From contig NZ_SGUC01000011.1 in the NCBI RefSeq assembly GCF_005435165.1, positions 24,015 through 88,014 on the forward strand: a stretch of DNA of 64,000 nt. The letters are read 5' to 3'. The notes under the pieces were generated by a model. That model searched no databases. It was not told the origin of the DNA and saw only the letters and a list, made by a program, of their open reading frames with translations. Below are positions 17,961 to 27,388 of the stretch, piece after piece. Position 1 is the first letter of the stretch. The number at the start of each line of letters is the position of its first letter. Source of the DNA: Halorubrum sp. GN11_10-6_MGM (lineage in GTDB: Archaea; Halobacteriota; Halobacteria; Halobacteriales; Haloferacaceae). Position numbers and translations under genes: made by a program.

Positions 17961-17968
17961 TATAAAAT
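17961..17968 (-). promoter_or_regulatory. TATA box of the small membrane protein gene
   Basis: ATTTTATA on the minus strand, 28-35 bases before the start at 17933. Confidence 0.6.
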
Positions 17969-18069
17969 CCCGCGGCGAGAGCGCGTCTCTCTGCCGTATT
18001 CTCGGTGGCGAGTGCGATGTCTCGTCTCTTGTGGGCGATAACGGAGTCACCGCAACGAGACTCGACGCC

Positions 18070-18957
18070 TCAGTTCTGCTTCTCGTTTGCGTCGGCCTCG
18101 GACTCCTCCAGCTCGACGTCGAGCTCCTCGTCGAGGTCGGCGCCCGAGTCGTCGCTCAGGTCGGCTTCGAGATCGTCCGCGTTCATCTCGCTCTCGATGT
18201 CCTCCAGTTCAGCGTCGACCTCCTCGTCGCTGACCGCGTCGCCGTCGTCCGCCGCCTCGCTTTTGCCGAGCTCGCCTTTCAGCGTCTCCAGCTCGGCGTC
18301 GACCTCGCTGTCGGTCGAGAGGCTCTCCAGCTCGCGGTCGATGCTGTCCTTGTCGGAGAGCGCGTCCTCGAACGCGCCGGAGTCTTCCAGCTCGTCCATC
18401 GCCTCCGCGCGCGCCTCCATCTCCTCGGTTCGCTCCTCGGCGCGCTCGATGGAGCGCCCCACGTCCTCCATCTCGTCGCCGACGCCGGTCATCGCCTCGG
18501 AGACGCGGGAGGAGGCCTCGGCCGCCTCGTAGCGGGCCTTCATCGTCTCCTTCTTCGTGCGGAACTCCTCGATGCGGTTCTGGAGCTTGTTCTTCTTCTC
18601 GACGAGCTGCTCTTGGGTGTTGTTCAGCTCGGCGATCTGGCCCTCCAGCTCCTCGATCTGGCTCATCTTCGACTTCTTCTTTTCGAGGGCCTTGCGCGCG
18701 AGGTCGTCGCGGTCCTGCTGGACCGCCTCGCGGGCCTGCCGGTTGTGCTTCTCGACGTTCTCTTCGAGCTTGCGCTTCTGTATCTCCAGCCGCTTCTTCT
18801 GAGTCGTCAGGTCCGCGATCCCCTGCTTGACGTCCTGAAGCTCGTCGCGCATCTGTTCGTACGAGTAGTCGAGCGACTCCGTCGGGTCCTCCGCCCGGTT
18901 GAGGAGGGCGTTCACCTTCGAGCGGACGACGTAGGAGGCGCGCGAGAGGATTCCCAT
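18070..18957 (-). CDS. pspA: PspA/IM30-family membrane-stress protein
   Basis: A 295-residue coiled-coil protein. Residues 1-215 match PspA/Vipp1: MGILSRASYVVRSKVNALLNRAEDP, an amphipathic N-terminal helix followed by long heptad helices (KKRLEIQKRKLEENVEKH). The last 80 residues are a highly acidic haloarchaeal extension. PspA proteins are ESCRT-III relatives that polymerise on damaged membranes. A TATA-like GGTTTTAA (minus strand, near 18987) precedes the gene. Confidence 0.93.
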   Translation of the reverse strand: MGILSRASYVVRSKVNALLNRAEDPTESLDYSYEQMRDELQDVKQGIADLTTQKKRLEIQKRKLEENVEKHNRQAREAVQQDRDDLARKALEKKKSKMSQIEELEGQIAELNNTQEQLVEKKNKLQNRIEEFRTKKETMKARYEAAEASSRVSEAMTGVGDEMEDVGRSIERAEERTEEMEARAEAMDELEDSGAFEDALSDKDSIDRELESLSTDSEVDAELETLKGELGKSEAADDGDAVSDEEVDAELEDIESEMNADDLEADLSDDSGADLDEELDVELEESEADANEKQN

Positions 18958-19122
18958 GACGTGTCATACGCGTTCCACCCGTTAAAACCTCATGCGGTTC
19001 GCGACGGGAAGACACAGCTCGTCGTGACGGGAAGACACCCCTCGGCGCGTTCGTCGGCTGCGGCCGCGGCCGACGAACGCGCCCGCCCCTGCCGACCGCG
19101 GCCGCGCCCGACGCTTCCTGAA

Positions 19123-19130
19123 GGTTTATG
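19123..19130 (+). promoter_or_regulatory. TATA box of the sugar isomerase operon
   Basis: GGTTTATG lies 32 bases before the ATG at 19155 and supports that start over an upstream in-frame one. Confidence 0.6.
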
Positions 19131-19154
19131 CGGGGCGTCGGTGTAGCTCCGCAC

Positions 19155-20126
19155 ATGGACATCGGCGTGCTAACGGTTCCCTTGGGCGGCGAACCGATAG
19201 ACGACGCGGCCGCGTACCTCGATGATCTCGGTGTCGACGCCGTCGAACTCGGGGTCGGCGGCTGGCCCGGTTCGGACCACGTCGACCCCGAGACGCTCCT
19301 CGACGACGCGGCGGCGCGGGAGGAGCTCCGGGCGCTGCTCGACGGCCACGGGCTCCGGATCTCCGCGCTGGCGACGCACAACAACCCGCTCCACCCCGAC
19401 GAGGGGCGGGCCGCGGCGGCCGACCGCGAACTGCGCGAGGCGATCGAGCTGGCCGACCTGCTCGGCGTCGACACCGTGACCTGCTTCTCGGGGCTCCCCG
19501 CGGGTGCGCCCGGCGACTCGACGCCGAACTGGGTCACGGCGCCGTGGCCGACGGAGCACGCCGACGCGCTCGACTATCAGTGGGACGAGGTGGCGATTCC
19601 CTACTGGAGCGACCTGGCGAAACACGCCGAGCACCACGGCGTCGACGTCGCCATCGAGATGCACCCGAACATGCTGGTGTACGAGCCGACGGGCATGCTC
19701 GCGCTCCGCGAAGCGACGAACGACCGGATCGGCGCCAACTTCGACCCGTCGCACCTCTACTGGCAGGGGATCGACGTGACCGAGGCGATCCGCTTCCTCG
19801 GCGAGCGCGACGCGATCCACCACGTCCACGCGAAGGACACGAAGGTGTACGACGCGAACGCCCGGGTGAAGGGCGTCCTCGACACGACGGGGTACGCCGA
19901 AGAGGCCGACCGCTCGTGGCTGTTCCGGTCGATCGGCTACGGCCACGACGAGGGACACTGGAAGGACGTCGTCTCGACGCTCCGGATGGTCGGCTACGAG
20001 GGCGCGCTGTCCATCGAACACGAGGACTCGCTCACCTCCTCCCGGGAGGGGTTAGAGAAGGCCGTCGACGTGCTCGACCGCGCCGTCTTCGAGACGGAGC
20101 CGGGCGACGCCTACTGGGCGGAGTGA
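19155..20126 (+). CDS. TIM-barrel sugar phosphate isomerase/epimerase
   Basis: A 323-residue AP-endonuclease-2-like TIM barrel. Metal-ligand positions of the family can be seen: Glu in AIEMHPN, Asp/His in NFDPSHLYWQG, His in IHHVHAKDTK and Glu in LSIEHED. Relatives include inosose dehydratase and ketohexose epimerases. It is followed 31 bases downstream by a Gfo/Idh/MocA oxidoreductase, the usual partner in inositol or rare-sugar catabolism. The substrate cannot be read from sequence. Confidence 0.88.
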   Translation: MDIGVLTVPLGGEPIDDAAAYLDDLGVDAVELGVGGWPGSDHVDPETLLDDAAAREELRALLDGHGLRISALATHNNPLHPDEGRAAAADRELREAIELADLLGVDTVTCFSGLPAGAPGDSTPNWVTAPWPTEHADALDYQWDEVAIPYWSDLAKHAEHHGVDVAIEMHPNMLVYEPTGMLALREATNDRIGANFDPSHLYWQGIDVTEAIRFLGERDAIHHVHAKDTKVYDANARVKGVLDTTGYAEEADRSWLFRSIGYGHDEGHWKDVVSTLRMVGYEGALSIEHEDSLTSSREGLEKAVDVLDRAVFETEPGDAYWAE

Positions 20127-20157
20127 CGCTGCGGACGCGGACCACGGTGAGACGCAT

Positions 20158-21291
20158 ATGACACGAGACCCACTCAAGATCGGCGTACTGGGGTACCGCT
20201 TCATGGGCAAGGCGCACGCGAACGCGCTCGCGCGGCTCCCGATGTTCTTCCCGGACGCGCCCGAGATCGTGCGGCACACGCTCGTCGGGCGCAACGAGGA
20301 AGAGCTGGCGGACGCCGCCGACCGGTTCGGCTTCGCGCACACCGCGACCGACTGGGAGGCGGCGCTCGACGAGGTGGACGTGTTCTACAACCTCGGCCCG
20401 AACCACGTCCACGCCGAGCCGTCGATCGCGGCGCTCGAAGAGGGCGTTCCCGTCCTCTGCGAGAAGCCGCTCGCCCCGACGGTCGAGGAGGCGGCGACGA
20501 TGCGCGACGCGGCGGCCGCGGCGGACGTCCCCGCGGGGACCGCGTTCAACTACCGGTTCGTCCCCGCGATCCGGTACGCGAAGGGGCTGATCGAGGACGG
20601 CGAACTCGGCGAGATCCGACAGGTCCGCGGGCGGTACCTCCAGGACTGGCTCGTCGACCCCGACGCGCCGTGGGCGTGGCGGATGGACGCCGAGATGGCC
20701 GGGTCGGGCGCGCTCGGCGACCTCGGCGCACACACGATCGACCTCGCGAACTTCCTCGTCGGCGACCGGGTCGGCGGGATCGATCGCGTCTCCGGGCAGC
20801 TGACGACGTTCGTCGACGAGCGTCCCGTCTACGACGAGAACGGTGACGTCGCGGAGTACCGCGACGTGACGGTCGACGACGCGTACGCCGCGCAGGTCGA
20901 CTACGAGTCGGGCGCGACCGGGAGCTTCGAGGCGAGCCGGGTCGCCGAGGGGCACAAAAACGACCACACGATCGCGGTTCACGGCTCGAAGGGGAGCCTC
21001 GAGTTCTCCTTGGAGCGCCTCAACGAGCTGGAGGTGCTGCGGGAGGGGAACCGCGGCTACGAGACGGTGCTGGTCACCGAGGAGTCGGACCCGTACGTCG
21101 ACCGCTGGTGGCCCCCCGGACACGTGATCGGGTGGGAACACACGTTCGTCCACGAGAACTACGAGTTCCTGTCCGCGGTCGCGGAGGGGGACACCTTCGA
21201 GCCGTCGTTCGAGGACGGGTACGAGATCCAGCGCGTCCTCGACGCGATCGGTCGGTCGGACGAGCGCGGCGAGCGGGTCGCGGTCGAGTGA
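20158..21291 (+). CDS. Gfo/Idh/MocA-family oxidoreductase
   Basis: A 377-residue NAD(P)-dependent sugar dehydrogenase. The N-terminal Rossmann motif is GVLGYRFMGKAHANAL. The family EKP motif with catalytic Lys is in VLCEKPLAPT, and the second domain holds GDLGAHTIDLANFL with the conserved Asp and His. It is probably cotranscribed with the isomerase upstream. Together they look like a pathway for myo-inositol or a keto-sugar. The stop codon lies inside a 15-bp tandem duplication. Confidence 0.9.
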   Translation: MTRDPLKIGVLGYRFMGKAHANALARLPMFFPDAPEIVRHTLVGRNEEELADAADRFGFAHTATDWEAALDEVDVFYNLGPNHVHAEPSIAALEEGVPVLCEKPLAPTVEEAATMRDAAAAADVPAGTAFNYRFVPAIRYAKGLIEDGELGEIRQVRGRYLQDWLVDPDAPWAWRMDAEMAGSGALGDLGAHTIDLANFLVGDRVGGIDRVSGQLTTFVDERPVYDENGDVAEYRDVTVDDAYAAQVDYESGATGSFEASRVAEGHKNDHTIAVHGSKGSLEFSLERLNELEVLREGNRGYETVLVTEESDPYVDRWWPPGHVIGWEHTFVHENYEFLSAVAEGDTFEPSFEDGYEIQRVLDAIGRSDERGERVAVE

Positions 21292-21306
21292 GTCGCGGTC
21301 GAGTGA
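21277..21306 (+). repeat. 15-bp tandem duplication across a stop codon
   Basis: GTCGCGGTCGAGTGA occurs twice head to tail (21277-21291, 21292-21306). The first unit contains the native stop of the Gfo/Idh/MocA gene. Confidence 0.9.
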
Positions 21307-21366
21307 GCGTCACGGTCGGATGAACTCGCGGTCGGACGTCGCCCCGACAGCCCGTCCGTCAGGCCG

Positions 21367-21828
21367 TCAGACGCCGACGCCCGGCGTGGAGCCCCCGTTC
21401 TCCTCGCCCCACTCTTGGATCGCAGAGTCTTCGCCGTTGTAGCTGCCGAGCGTCTCGCGGGTGTCGAACGCGACCGGCTCCCAGACGACCTCGAAGTTCT
21501 CGTTGCCCGTCGCGTTCGGGACGGGGACGCGGTCGCCCGGTCTCACGATGCCGTCGCCGGGCCACGCGCCGAACTGGACGTTCCCGTCCGGGTCCTCGCC
21601 GCGGACGTACAGCTCCTCGGCCGGGACCGGCTCCGGGCCGAGCGCGACGACCACGAGGTCGCCGCCCTCCCGTTGGCCCTCGAACTCGGCGTCGGGCGGC
21701 GCGACGCCGTCGATGAGGCCGAACACCGCCGCCCCGACGATGGCGAGCAGCAACACGACGACTCCGACGAGCAGTCCCGTCCCCGCCAAGGGGGTGAACC
21801 CGCGCTCGTCGTCTCGGAAGGCCACCAT
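21367..21828 (-). CDS. type IV pilin-like protein
   Basis: A 153-residue protein with the archaeal pilin N terminus: a short charged leader (MVAFRDDERG), then FTPLAGTGLLVGVVVLLLAI, in which prepilin peptidase would cut after Gly10. The rest is an acidic beta-rich domain. Archaeal pilins of this class (Pilin_N, PF07790-like) build adhesive pili or act as minor subunits. A TATA element (rc of 21851-21859) gives a leaderless start at 21828. It is a single-gene unit with no pilus assembly genes nearby. Confidence 0.8.
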   Translation of the reverse strand: MVAFRDDERGFTPLAGTGLLVGVVVLLLAIVGAAVFGLIDGVAPPDAEFEGQREGGDLVVVALGPEPVPAEELYVRGEDPDGNVQFGAWPGDGIVRPGDRVPVPNATGNENFEVVWEPVAFDTRETLGSYNGEDSAIQEWGEENGGSTPGVGV

Positions 21829-21941
21829 TCGGCCGACACTCAGACGGCACCGATATAAGCATTTCCGCGCCGCGTATCAGCGCTGATAAGTTTGGACGGC
21901 GGCGCCGAGCGGAGACCGGATCGGGACGGGTTCGCGCGGAG

Positions 21942-21998
21942 CGAACCGAACCGGAAGCGGGGAACCGAGCCGGAAACGGGCAACCGAACCGGAAACGG
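21942..21998 (+). repeat. three 19-bp direct repeats before the YIP1 gene
   Basis: Units at 21942-21960, 21961-21979 and 21980-21998 share the core AACCGA(A/G)CCGGAA(A/G)CGG. The last unit ends at a TATA-like GGTTATCC (21997-22004), about 29 bases before the start at 22026. Position directly upstream of the promoter suggests an operator array. Confidence 0.75.
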
Positions 21999-22025
21999 GT
22001 TATCCCGCGCCGTCGAACTCCGACC

Positions 22026-22646
22026 GTGACGTCTCGGATGAGCGATCCCGCCGGCGGACGACCCCGCGGTCTCCGGGGGATCGCGCGAACCTGGATCGAG
22101 GTCCTCGTCCGGCCGCGGCGGGCGTTCGCGAACGGGATCACGCCCGGCGATCAGGCGCCCGCGCTGACCTTCGCGGTCGCGGTCGCCGCGGCGTTCACGC
22201 TCGGACTGATCGCGACGGACCCCGGATCGGTGCCCGTCGTCGTCCCGTCGTCCGCACTGTTATCCGGGCTCGTCGTCTTCCTCGTCGCGGTCGCGCTGGC
22301 GGCGCCGGTCGGCCTCCACCTGACCGCCGCGGTCGCGACCGTCTCGGTCGTGCTAGCGAGCGTCGAGTTCGACGACGGGCTGGGGCTGCGCGACCGCGGC
22401 GGGGTGAGCGAGACCGTTCAGGTCGTCGCGTACGCGAGTTCGCCGATGGCGCTGGCCGGCCCGTCAGTCCCCGAAATCCGGGTTCTCTGTGGCGCGTACG
22501 CCGCGGTGCTGCTGGTCGTCGGGCTCCGGACGGTCCACGGGCTTGGACCGGTCCGGACGGTCGCGGCCGCGCTCCCGCCCGCCGCGCTCGGCTACGGCGT
22601 CGGCTACCGCGTCGTCGCCGCGGCGCGGACGCTGCTCGGCGCGTGA
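22026..22646 (+). CDS. YIP1-family integral membrane protein
   Basis: A 206-residue protein with about five hydrophobic helices from residue 40 onward, preceded by WIEVLVRPRRAFANGITPGD, the characteristic N-terminal segment of YIP1 proteins (PF04893). Eukaryotic homologues bend or organise membranes and bind Rab GTPases. Archaeal ones have no known role. Start is GTG at 22026. An ATG four codons further (22038) is an alternative. Confidence 0.8.
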   Translation: MTSRMSDPAGGRPRGLRGIARTWIEVLVRPRRAFANGITPGDQAPALTFAVAVAAAFTLGLIATDPGSVPVVVPSSALLSGLVVFLVAVALAAPVGLHLTAAVATVSVVLASVEFDDGLGLRDRGGVSETVQVVAYASSPMALAGPSVPEIRVLCGAYAAVLLVVGLRTVHGLGPVRTVAAALPPAALGYGVGYRVVAAARTLLGA

Positions 22647-22722
22647 CGCACCGGTCCGTCCCGGCGTGACCGCCGGAGGGGCGCCGCGTTCTCCTCGAGG
22701 CGCCTAGCGGGCTTTCGACAAC

Positions 22723-22730
22723 CGTTTTAG
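22723..22730 (+). promoter_or_regulatory. TATA box of the S1-OB-DHH gene
   Basis: CGTTTTAG lies 32 bases before the ATG at 22755. Confidence 0.6.
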
Positions 22731-22754
22731 GCCCGAGACTCTCGGTGTACTCAA

Positions 22755-24956
22755 ATGGGATCCTGTATCATCTGTGGCACCGACGTCGGGGGCGGTCGCG
22801 TCTGCGACTCGCACCAAGAAGACGTCGTGTTCGACTTCCGTGGCGACTCTCCCGACGGTCTGGTTCCGAGCCGGTTCTACCGAGGCGTCGTCGACGGGTA
22901 CGCCGAGTTCGGCGTGTTCATCGACCTCGCGCCCGGCGTCACCGGACTGTTACACCGCTCCGAGCTCGACCGCCGCCTCGACAGCCTCGACTGGGAGCCG
23001 GGCGACGAGGTGTTCGTCCAAGTGAAGGGCGTCCGCGACAACGGGAACATCGACCTCGGGTGGTCGATCCGACAGACCGACCGCGAGTTCCGCGGCGTCC
23101 TCGTTCAGGAGTCCGCCGGCGAACACCTCCCCGACGAGGGAGGCGACGCCGACGAGAGCGACGACACCGGCGAGAACAGCGAGGCCGCGGAGCCGACCGA
23201 GGAGACCACGGAGCCGGTCGACGAGGACGACGAGGGCGACGAGCCGGACGCGGACGACGAGTCCGAAGACGGCGACACGACCGCCGCGGAAGTCGCCGAC
23301 CCCGAGCCGGACGTGTCCGACGACGAGGTCGAAGCGACCGCGGCAGACGGGGAGACCGACAACGGGGCCGAAGCGGCCGCAGCCGACGGAGAGGCCGACG
23401 ACGGGGACGAAGCGGCCGCAGCAGACGACGAGACCGCAGCAGACGACGAGACGCCCGATCGCGTGTCGATCACGACGCTCGGGGACGCGGTCGGCGAGTC
23501 GGTCCGGATCGAGGGCGAGGTCGTCGGCGTCCGTCAGACCGGCGGCCCGACGGTGTTCGAGGTCAGCGACGAGACGGGCGCCGTCGACGTGGCCGCGTTC
23601 GTCGAGCCGGGCGTCCGGGCGTACCCGGACGTCGAGGTCGGCGACGCGGTGCGGGTCGACGGTGAGGTGGAGAGCCACCGCGGCGACGTTCAGGTCGAGT
23701 CCGAGGCGCTCGTCCTCCTCGACGGCGAGGAGGCCGAAGCGGTCCGCCGCCGGATGGCCGAGGCGCTCACCGACGAGGCGCGGCCGGAGGGGCTCCAGCC
23801 GCTCGGCGGCGACGAGACGGTCGCCGAACTCGCCGACGGGCTGCTCGACGCGGCCGAGGCGGTCCGCCGCGCGGTGCTCGAATCGCGGCCGATCGTCGTC
23901 CGCCACCCGGCGACCGCCGACGGCTACGTCGCCGGCGCCGCGGTCGAGCGAGCCGTTCTCCCCCTGATCCGCGACGAACACGCCAAAAGCGACGCCGAGT
24001 ACCACTACTTCACCCGGCGCCCGCTCGACGAACCGGTGTACGACATGGACGCAGCGACCAACGACGCGACGCGGATGCTCCAGGACCGCGACCGCCACGA
24101 CGAGAAGCTCCCGCTGTTCCTCCTCGTCGGCGCCGGCTCGACGACCGAGTCCGCCGACGGCATCGACCTGCTGTCGGTGTACGGGGTCGACGCCGTCGTC
24201 GTCGACGCCGCGGTCGCGGACACCGAGACGCGAGACGCGGTCGACACGCTCGTCTCGCCGGAGCTGTCGGACGTCGGCGGCGACGAGACGCTCTCGACGG
24301 GCGCGCTCGTCGCCTCGCTGGCGTCGGCGATCAACGACGAGGTCCGCGCGGACCTCCGGCACCTGCCGGCGGTGAGCTACTGGGCGGACGCCCCCGAGCG
24401 GTACGTCGACCTCGCGCGCGACGCCGGCTACGACGCCGAGCGCGTCGCCGAACTTCGCGAGGCGGTCGCGCTGGAGGCGTACTACCAGTCGTATCAGGAC
24501 AAGCGCGAGCTGATCGCCGACCTCCTGTTCTCTGACGGCGGGAACCTCGCGGCGCACGTCTCCGAGCAGTTCCGCGAGAAGCTGGAGACGGAGGTCGAGA
24601 CCGCGGACGCGAACGTCGTGACCGAGGCGGTCGACGGCGTCGAGTTCGCGCTGCTCGACACCGACGGCTACACCCACCGGTACGACTTCCCGCCGACGCC
24701 GCTCCTCTTGGACGACCTCCACCGGCGGCGCGCCGACGGGGAGCCGTTCGCGACGGTGGGCGTCGGCACCGACGAGCTGTACGTGCGCACGACCGCGGAC
24801 GTCTCCGTCCGCGACGTGGCCGAGCGCGCGGCCGAGCTCGCGCCCAAGGCGGACATCGCGACCGCTGGCGTCCGCGAGGGGAAAATCGAGTTCCTCTCCG
24901 GCGAGCGCGACGCCGTCGAGGACGCCGTCGTCGCGGCCGTCGCCGAATCGTTCTGA
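22755..24956 (+). CDS. S1 / OB-fold / RecJ-like DHH phosphoesterase-fold protein
   Basis: A 733-residue modular protein. It has an N-terminal zinc knuckle (CIICG...CDSH, 4-20), an S1 RNA-binding domain (about 35-105), a very acidic repetitive linker (about 120-235), an OB-fold (about 238-320) and a RecJ/DHH-like region (about 375-733). The region expected to hold the DHH triad reads VVVDAAVA at residues 481-488, and the first motif reads VVRHPATADGY, so catalytic residues look largely lost. Archaeal relatives include GINS-associated nuclease and Cdc45-like proteins. A non-catalytic replication or RNA-processing role is possible. Confidence 0.85.
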   Translation: MGSCIICGTDVGGGRVCDSHQEDVVFDFRGDSPDGLVPSRFYRGVVDGYAEFGVFIDLAPGVTGLLHRSELDRRLDSLDWEPGDEVFVQVKGVRDNGNIDLGWSIRQTDREFRGVLVQESAGEHLPDEGGDADESDDTGENSEAAEPTEETTEPVDEDDEGDEPDADDESEDGDTTAAEVADPEPDVSDDEVEATAADGETDNGAEAAAADGEADDGDEAAAADDETAADDETPDRVSITTLGDAVGESVRIEGEVVGVRQTGGPTVFEVSDETGAVDVAAFVEPGVRAYPDVEVGDAVRVDGEVESHRGDVQVESEALVLLDGEEAEAVRRRMAEALTDEARPEGLQPLGGDETVAELADGLLDAAEAVRRAVLESRPIVVRHPATADGYVAGAAVERAVLPLIRDEHAKSDAEYHYFTRRPLDEPVYDMDAATNDATRMLQDRDRHDEKLPLFLLVGAGSTTESADGIDLLSVYGVDAVVVDAAVADTETRDAVDTLVSPELSDVGGDETLSTGALVASLASAINDEVRADLRHLPAVSYWADAPERYVDLARDAGYDAERVAELREAVALEAYYQSYQDKRELIADLLFSDGGNLAAHVSEQFREKLETEVETADANVVTEAVDGVEFALLDTDGYTHRYDFPPTPLLLDDLHRRRADGEPFATVGVGTDELYVRTTADVSVRDVAERAAELAPKADIATAGVREGKIEFLSGERDAVEDAVVAAVAESF

Positions 24957-25007
24957 GGTCCGCGGCCACGAGCGGAGCGCTTCGAATTTCGCTCGCCCGT
25001 CGCTCGG

Positions 25008-25667
25008 TCAGCGGCGCGTGAACGGTCCGGGCGGAAGGATGAGGTCGTCGAGCTCCGGTCGCTGTTTCACGTTGAACACGACCGACAGCTCGTCGGTCAG
25101 CGGATAGCCGTTACAGGAGAGCCGGAACCCGCGCTCGGCGAGGTCGTCCGGCATGATGTGGTCGGTCGGCTGCGAGAGCTCCCCCTCGGCGAGGTACACC
25201 GCGCAGTTCGCGCAGGCGCCGCCGCGACAGGAGAAGGGCCACGCGAACCCGCTCCGCTCGGCCGCCTCCAGCAGGCTCTCGTCGGGGTGGACGAGCAGGC
25301 GACCGTGAGCGTCCGGGGCGAGGTCGGCGTGAGAGGCTTTCCGAAAGAGGTCGTCGTCGTCGAGCGACCAGCCGTAGTCGACGATCGCCTCGTAGTCGAG
25401 GAACTCGACGCGGGTCGGCTGTACCTCGGCGGCGTCACTGTCGTCGTCGAGGTCGATGTCGGCGGCCGCGGTCGTCTCACTGTCACCTTCCTCGCCGTTC
25501 TCGTCGCGCGCCTCCAGCTCGCGGTAGGCCCGGCGGACGAGCTGGAACTCCTCGACCGAGCCGCCCTGATCGGGGTGGGCGCGCTTCACGCGCTCGCGGT
25601 AGGCCCGTTCGATCGCCTCGTCGTCGGCGTCCTCGTCGACGTCTAACACCTCGAACGGGGAGACCAT
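25008..25667 (-). CDS. DnaJ-domain / [2Fe-2S] ferredoxin fusion
   Basis: A 219-residue protein. Residues 1-60 form a J domain with the HPD tripeptide (VKRAHPDQGG). Residues about 95-215 form a plant-type ferredoxin whose ligands are three cysteines in CRGGACANC and a distal Cys in RLSCNGYP. This is the large acidic haloarchaeal ferredoxin type in a J-domain fusion. Start at 25667 (MVSPFEVLDV) coincides with the beginning of the J-domain fold. It may tie electron transfer to chaperone-assisted Fe-S insertion. Confidence 0.9.
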   Translation of the reverse strand: MVSPFEVLDVDEDADDEAIERAYRERVKRAHPDQGGSVEEFQLVRRAYRELEARDENGEEGDSETTAAADIDLDDDSDAAEVQPTRVEFLDYEAIVDYGWSLDDDDLFRKASHADLAPDAHGRLLVHPDESLLEAAERSGFAWPFSCRGGACANCAVYLAEGELSQPTDHIMPDDLAERGFRLSCNGYPLTDELSVVFNVKQRPELDDLILPPGPFTRR

Positions 25668-25776
25668 CCAACGTGTGGCCGTAGGCGCGTGACGCACATA
25701 AACTGCCCAGAAGTCGGCAGGCTCGCGGGCGGGGTCGAGAGTCGTCGCGGCGCCGGTAGCCGCCCGACCGATCAGC

Positions 25777-25785
25777 GTTTAATAG
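25777..25785 (+). promoter_or_regulatory. TATA box of fen
   Basis: GTTTAATAG lies 31 bases before the ATG at 25808. Confidence 0.65.
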
Positions 25786-25807
25786 CGGCGCGCCCCACCA
25801 CTCGGTA

Positions 25808-26785
25808 ATGGGAAACGCCGACCTCCGCGACCTTGCGTCGATCCGCGACGTCGCCTTCTCCGAGATCGAGGGGAGCGTCGTCGCCGTGGACGCGCACAAC
25901 TGGCTGTACCGGTACCTCACGACCACGGTCAAGTGGACGAGCGACGAGAAGTACACCACCGCCGACGGCGTCGAGGTCGCGAACCTGATCGGGGTCGTCC
26001 AAGGGCTCCCGAAGTTCTTCGAACACGACCTGATCCCGGTGATGGTGTTCGACGGCGCCGTCACCGACCTGAAGGCCGACGAGGTGGCCGAACGGCGCGA
26101 GAAGCGCGAGAAGGCCGAGGAGCGTCGGGCGGCCGCCGAGGAGCGCGGCGACGCGGTCGAGGCGGCGCGGCTGGAGGCCCGCACGCAGCGGCTCACCGAC
26201 GCGATACAGGAGACGACACGCGAGCTCCTCGACCTGCTCGACGTGCCGATCGTCGAGGCGCCCGCGGAGGGGGAGGCGCAGTGCGCGCAGATGGCCGCGA
26301 CCGGGACCGTCGACCACGCCGGCAGCGAGGACTACGACACCCTGCTGTTCGGCGCGCCGACGACGCTCCGACAGCTGACGAGCAAGGGCGACCCGGAGCT
26401 GATGGACTTGGCTGCGACGCTCGACGAACTCGGACTCGATCGGCAGGGGCTCGTCGACGTCGCGATGCTCTGCGGGACCGACTTCAACGAGGGCGTCCGG
26501 GGGATCGGCCCGAAGACGGCGGTGACTGCGGTGAAGGAACACGGCGACCTGTGGGGCGTCCTCGACGCCCGCGACGCCGAGATCCCGAACGCCGAGGCGG
26601 TCCGCGAGCTGTTCATGTCCCCGCCGTCGGCGGACGTCGCGGTCGACACCGACGTGAACCCGGACGTCGAGGCCGCCCGCGAGTACGTCGTCGACGAGTG
26701 GGGCGTCGACGCCGACGAGGTCGAGCGGGGCTTCGAACGCATCGCGGAGTCGCAGGTCCAGACCGGGCTCGACCGGTGGACGTGA
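25808..26785 (+). CDS. fen: flap endonuclease 1
   Basis: A 325-residue FEN1/XPG nuclease that removes 5' flaps in Okazaki-fragment maturation and repair. Signatures are the N-terminal [12 protein letters not shown], the acidic [13 protein letters not shown] motif, [14 protein letters not shown] and the helix-two-turn-helix [16 protein letters not shown]. The C-terminal PCNA-interacting tail [11 protein letters not shown] is present. Full length for an archaeal enzyme. Confidence 0.97.
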   Translation: MGNADLRDLASIRDVAFSEIEGSVVAVDAHNWLYRYLTTTVKWTSDEKYTTADGVEVANLIGVVQGLPKFFEHDLIPVMVFDGAVTDLKADEVAERREKREKAEERRAAAEERGDAVEAARLEARTQRLTDAIQETTRELLDLLDVPIVEAPAEGEAQCAQMAATGTVDHAGSEDYDTLLFGAPTTLRQLTSKGDPELMDLAATLDELGLDRQGLVDVAMLCGTDFNEGVRGIGPKTAVTAVKEHGDLWGVLDARDAEIPNAEAVRELFMSPPSADVAVDTDVNPDVEAAREYVVDEWGVDADEVERGFERIAESQVQTGLDRWT

Positions 26786-27004
26786 CGGGCTTCGATCGGG
26801 GGACCTGAGAAATCTCGATCCGCGGACGTACCGGACCTCGACCGACTGATCCGACGCGACCGACGGAACGGGCTCCGGCCCGCGCTCCGTCGCGCGTCCG
26901 TCGGCGCGACCGCCGCGAACACACCTTTTATTTCCTCGTCGTCAGAAGGGTGATTCACACGTGTCGCGGGCCGGAACCCGAGCGGACCGCGGCGACTCTG
27001 ACCA

Positions 27005-27388
27005 ATGAGCTTCGACGTTCCCGACGACAGACGGTACCTGGAATCGCACGAGTGGGCGACGACCGGCGGTGACACCGTTCGAATCGGCGTCTCCGACTTC
27101 GCGCAGGACGAACTGGGCGACGTGGTGTTCGTCGAACTGCCCGCGGTCGGCGACGAGATCGCCGCCGGCGAGTCGTTCGGCGTCGTCGAGTCGATCAAGG
27201 CCGTCTCGGACCTGTACGCACCGGTCTCGGGCGAGGTCGTCGCGGTCAACGAGGAGCTGTTCGACCGCCCGGAGCTCGTCAACGAGGACCCGTACGGCGA
27301 GGGGTGGATGCTCGAGGTCGACCCGACCGAGGGCGGCGACGCCGAGGGGCTGCTCGACGCCGACGCGTACGACGACCAGATCGCCTGA
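27005..27388 (+). CDS. gcvH: glycine cleavage system H protein
   Basis: A 127-residue lipoyl-carrier protein. The lipoylated Lys lies in [14 protein letters not shown] (about residue 66), with the preceding [13 protein letters not shown] fold segment. It shuttles the aminomethyl group between P, T and L proteins. It is followed by gcvPA and gcvPB. A TTTTATTT element at 26926 may be the promoter, leaving an untranslated leader. The gcvT gene that often precedes gcvH is absent here. Confidence 0.95.
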   Translation: MSFDVPDDRRYLESHEWATTGGDTVRIGVSDFAQDELGDVVFVELPAVGDEIAAGESFGVVESIKAVSDLYAPVSGEVVAVNEELFDRPELVNEDPYGEGWMLEVDPTEGGDAEGLLDADAYDDQIA

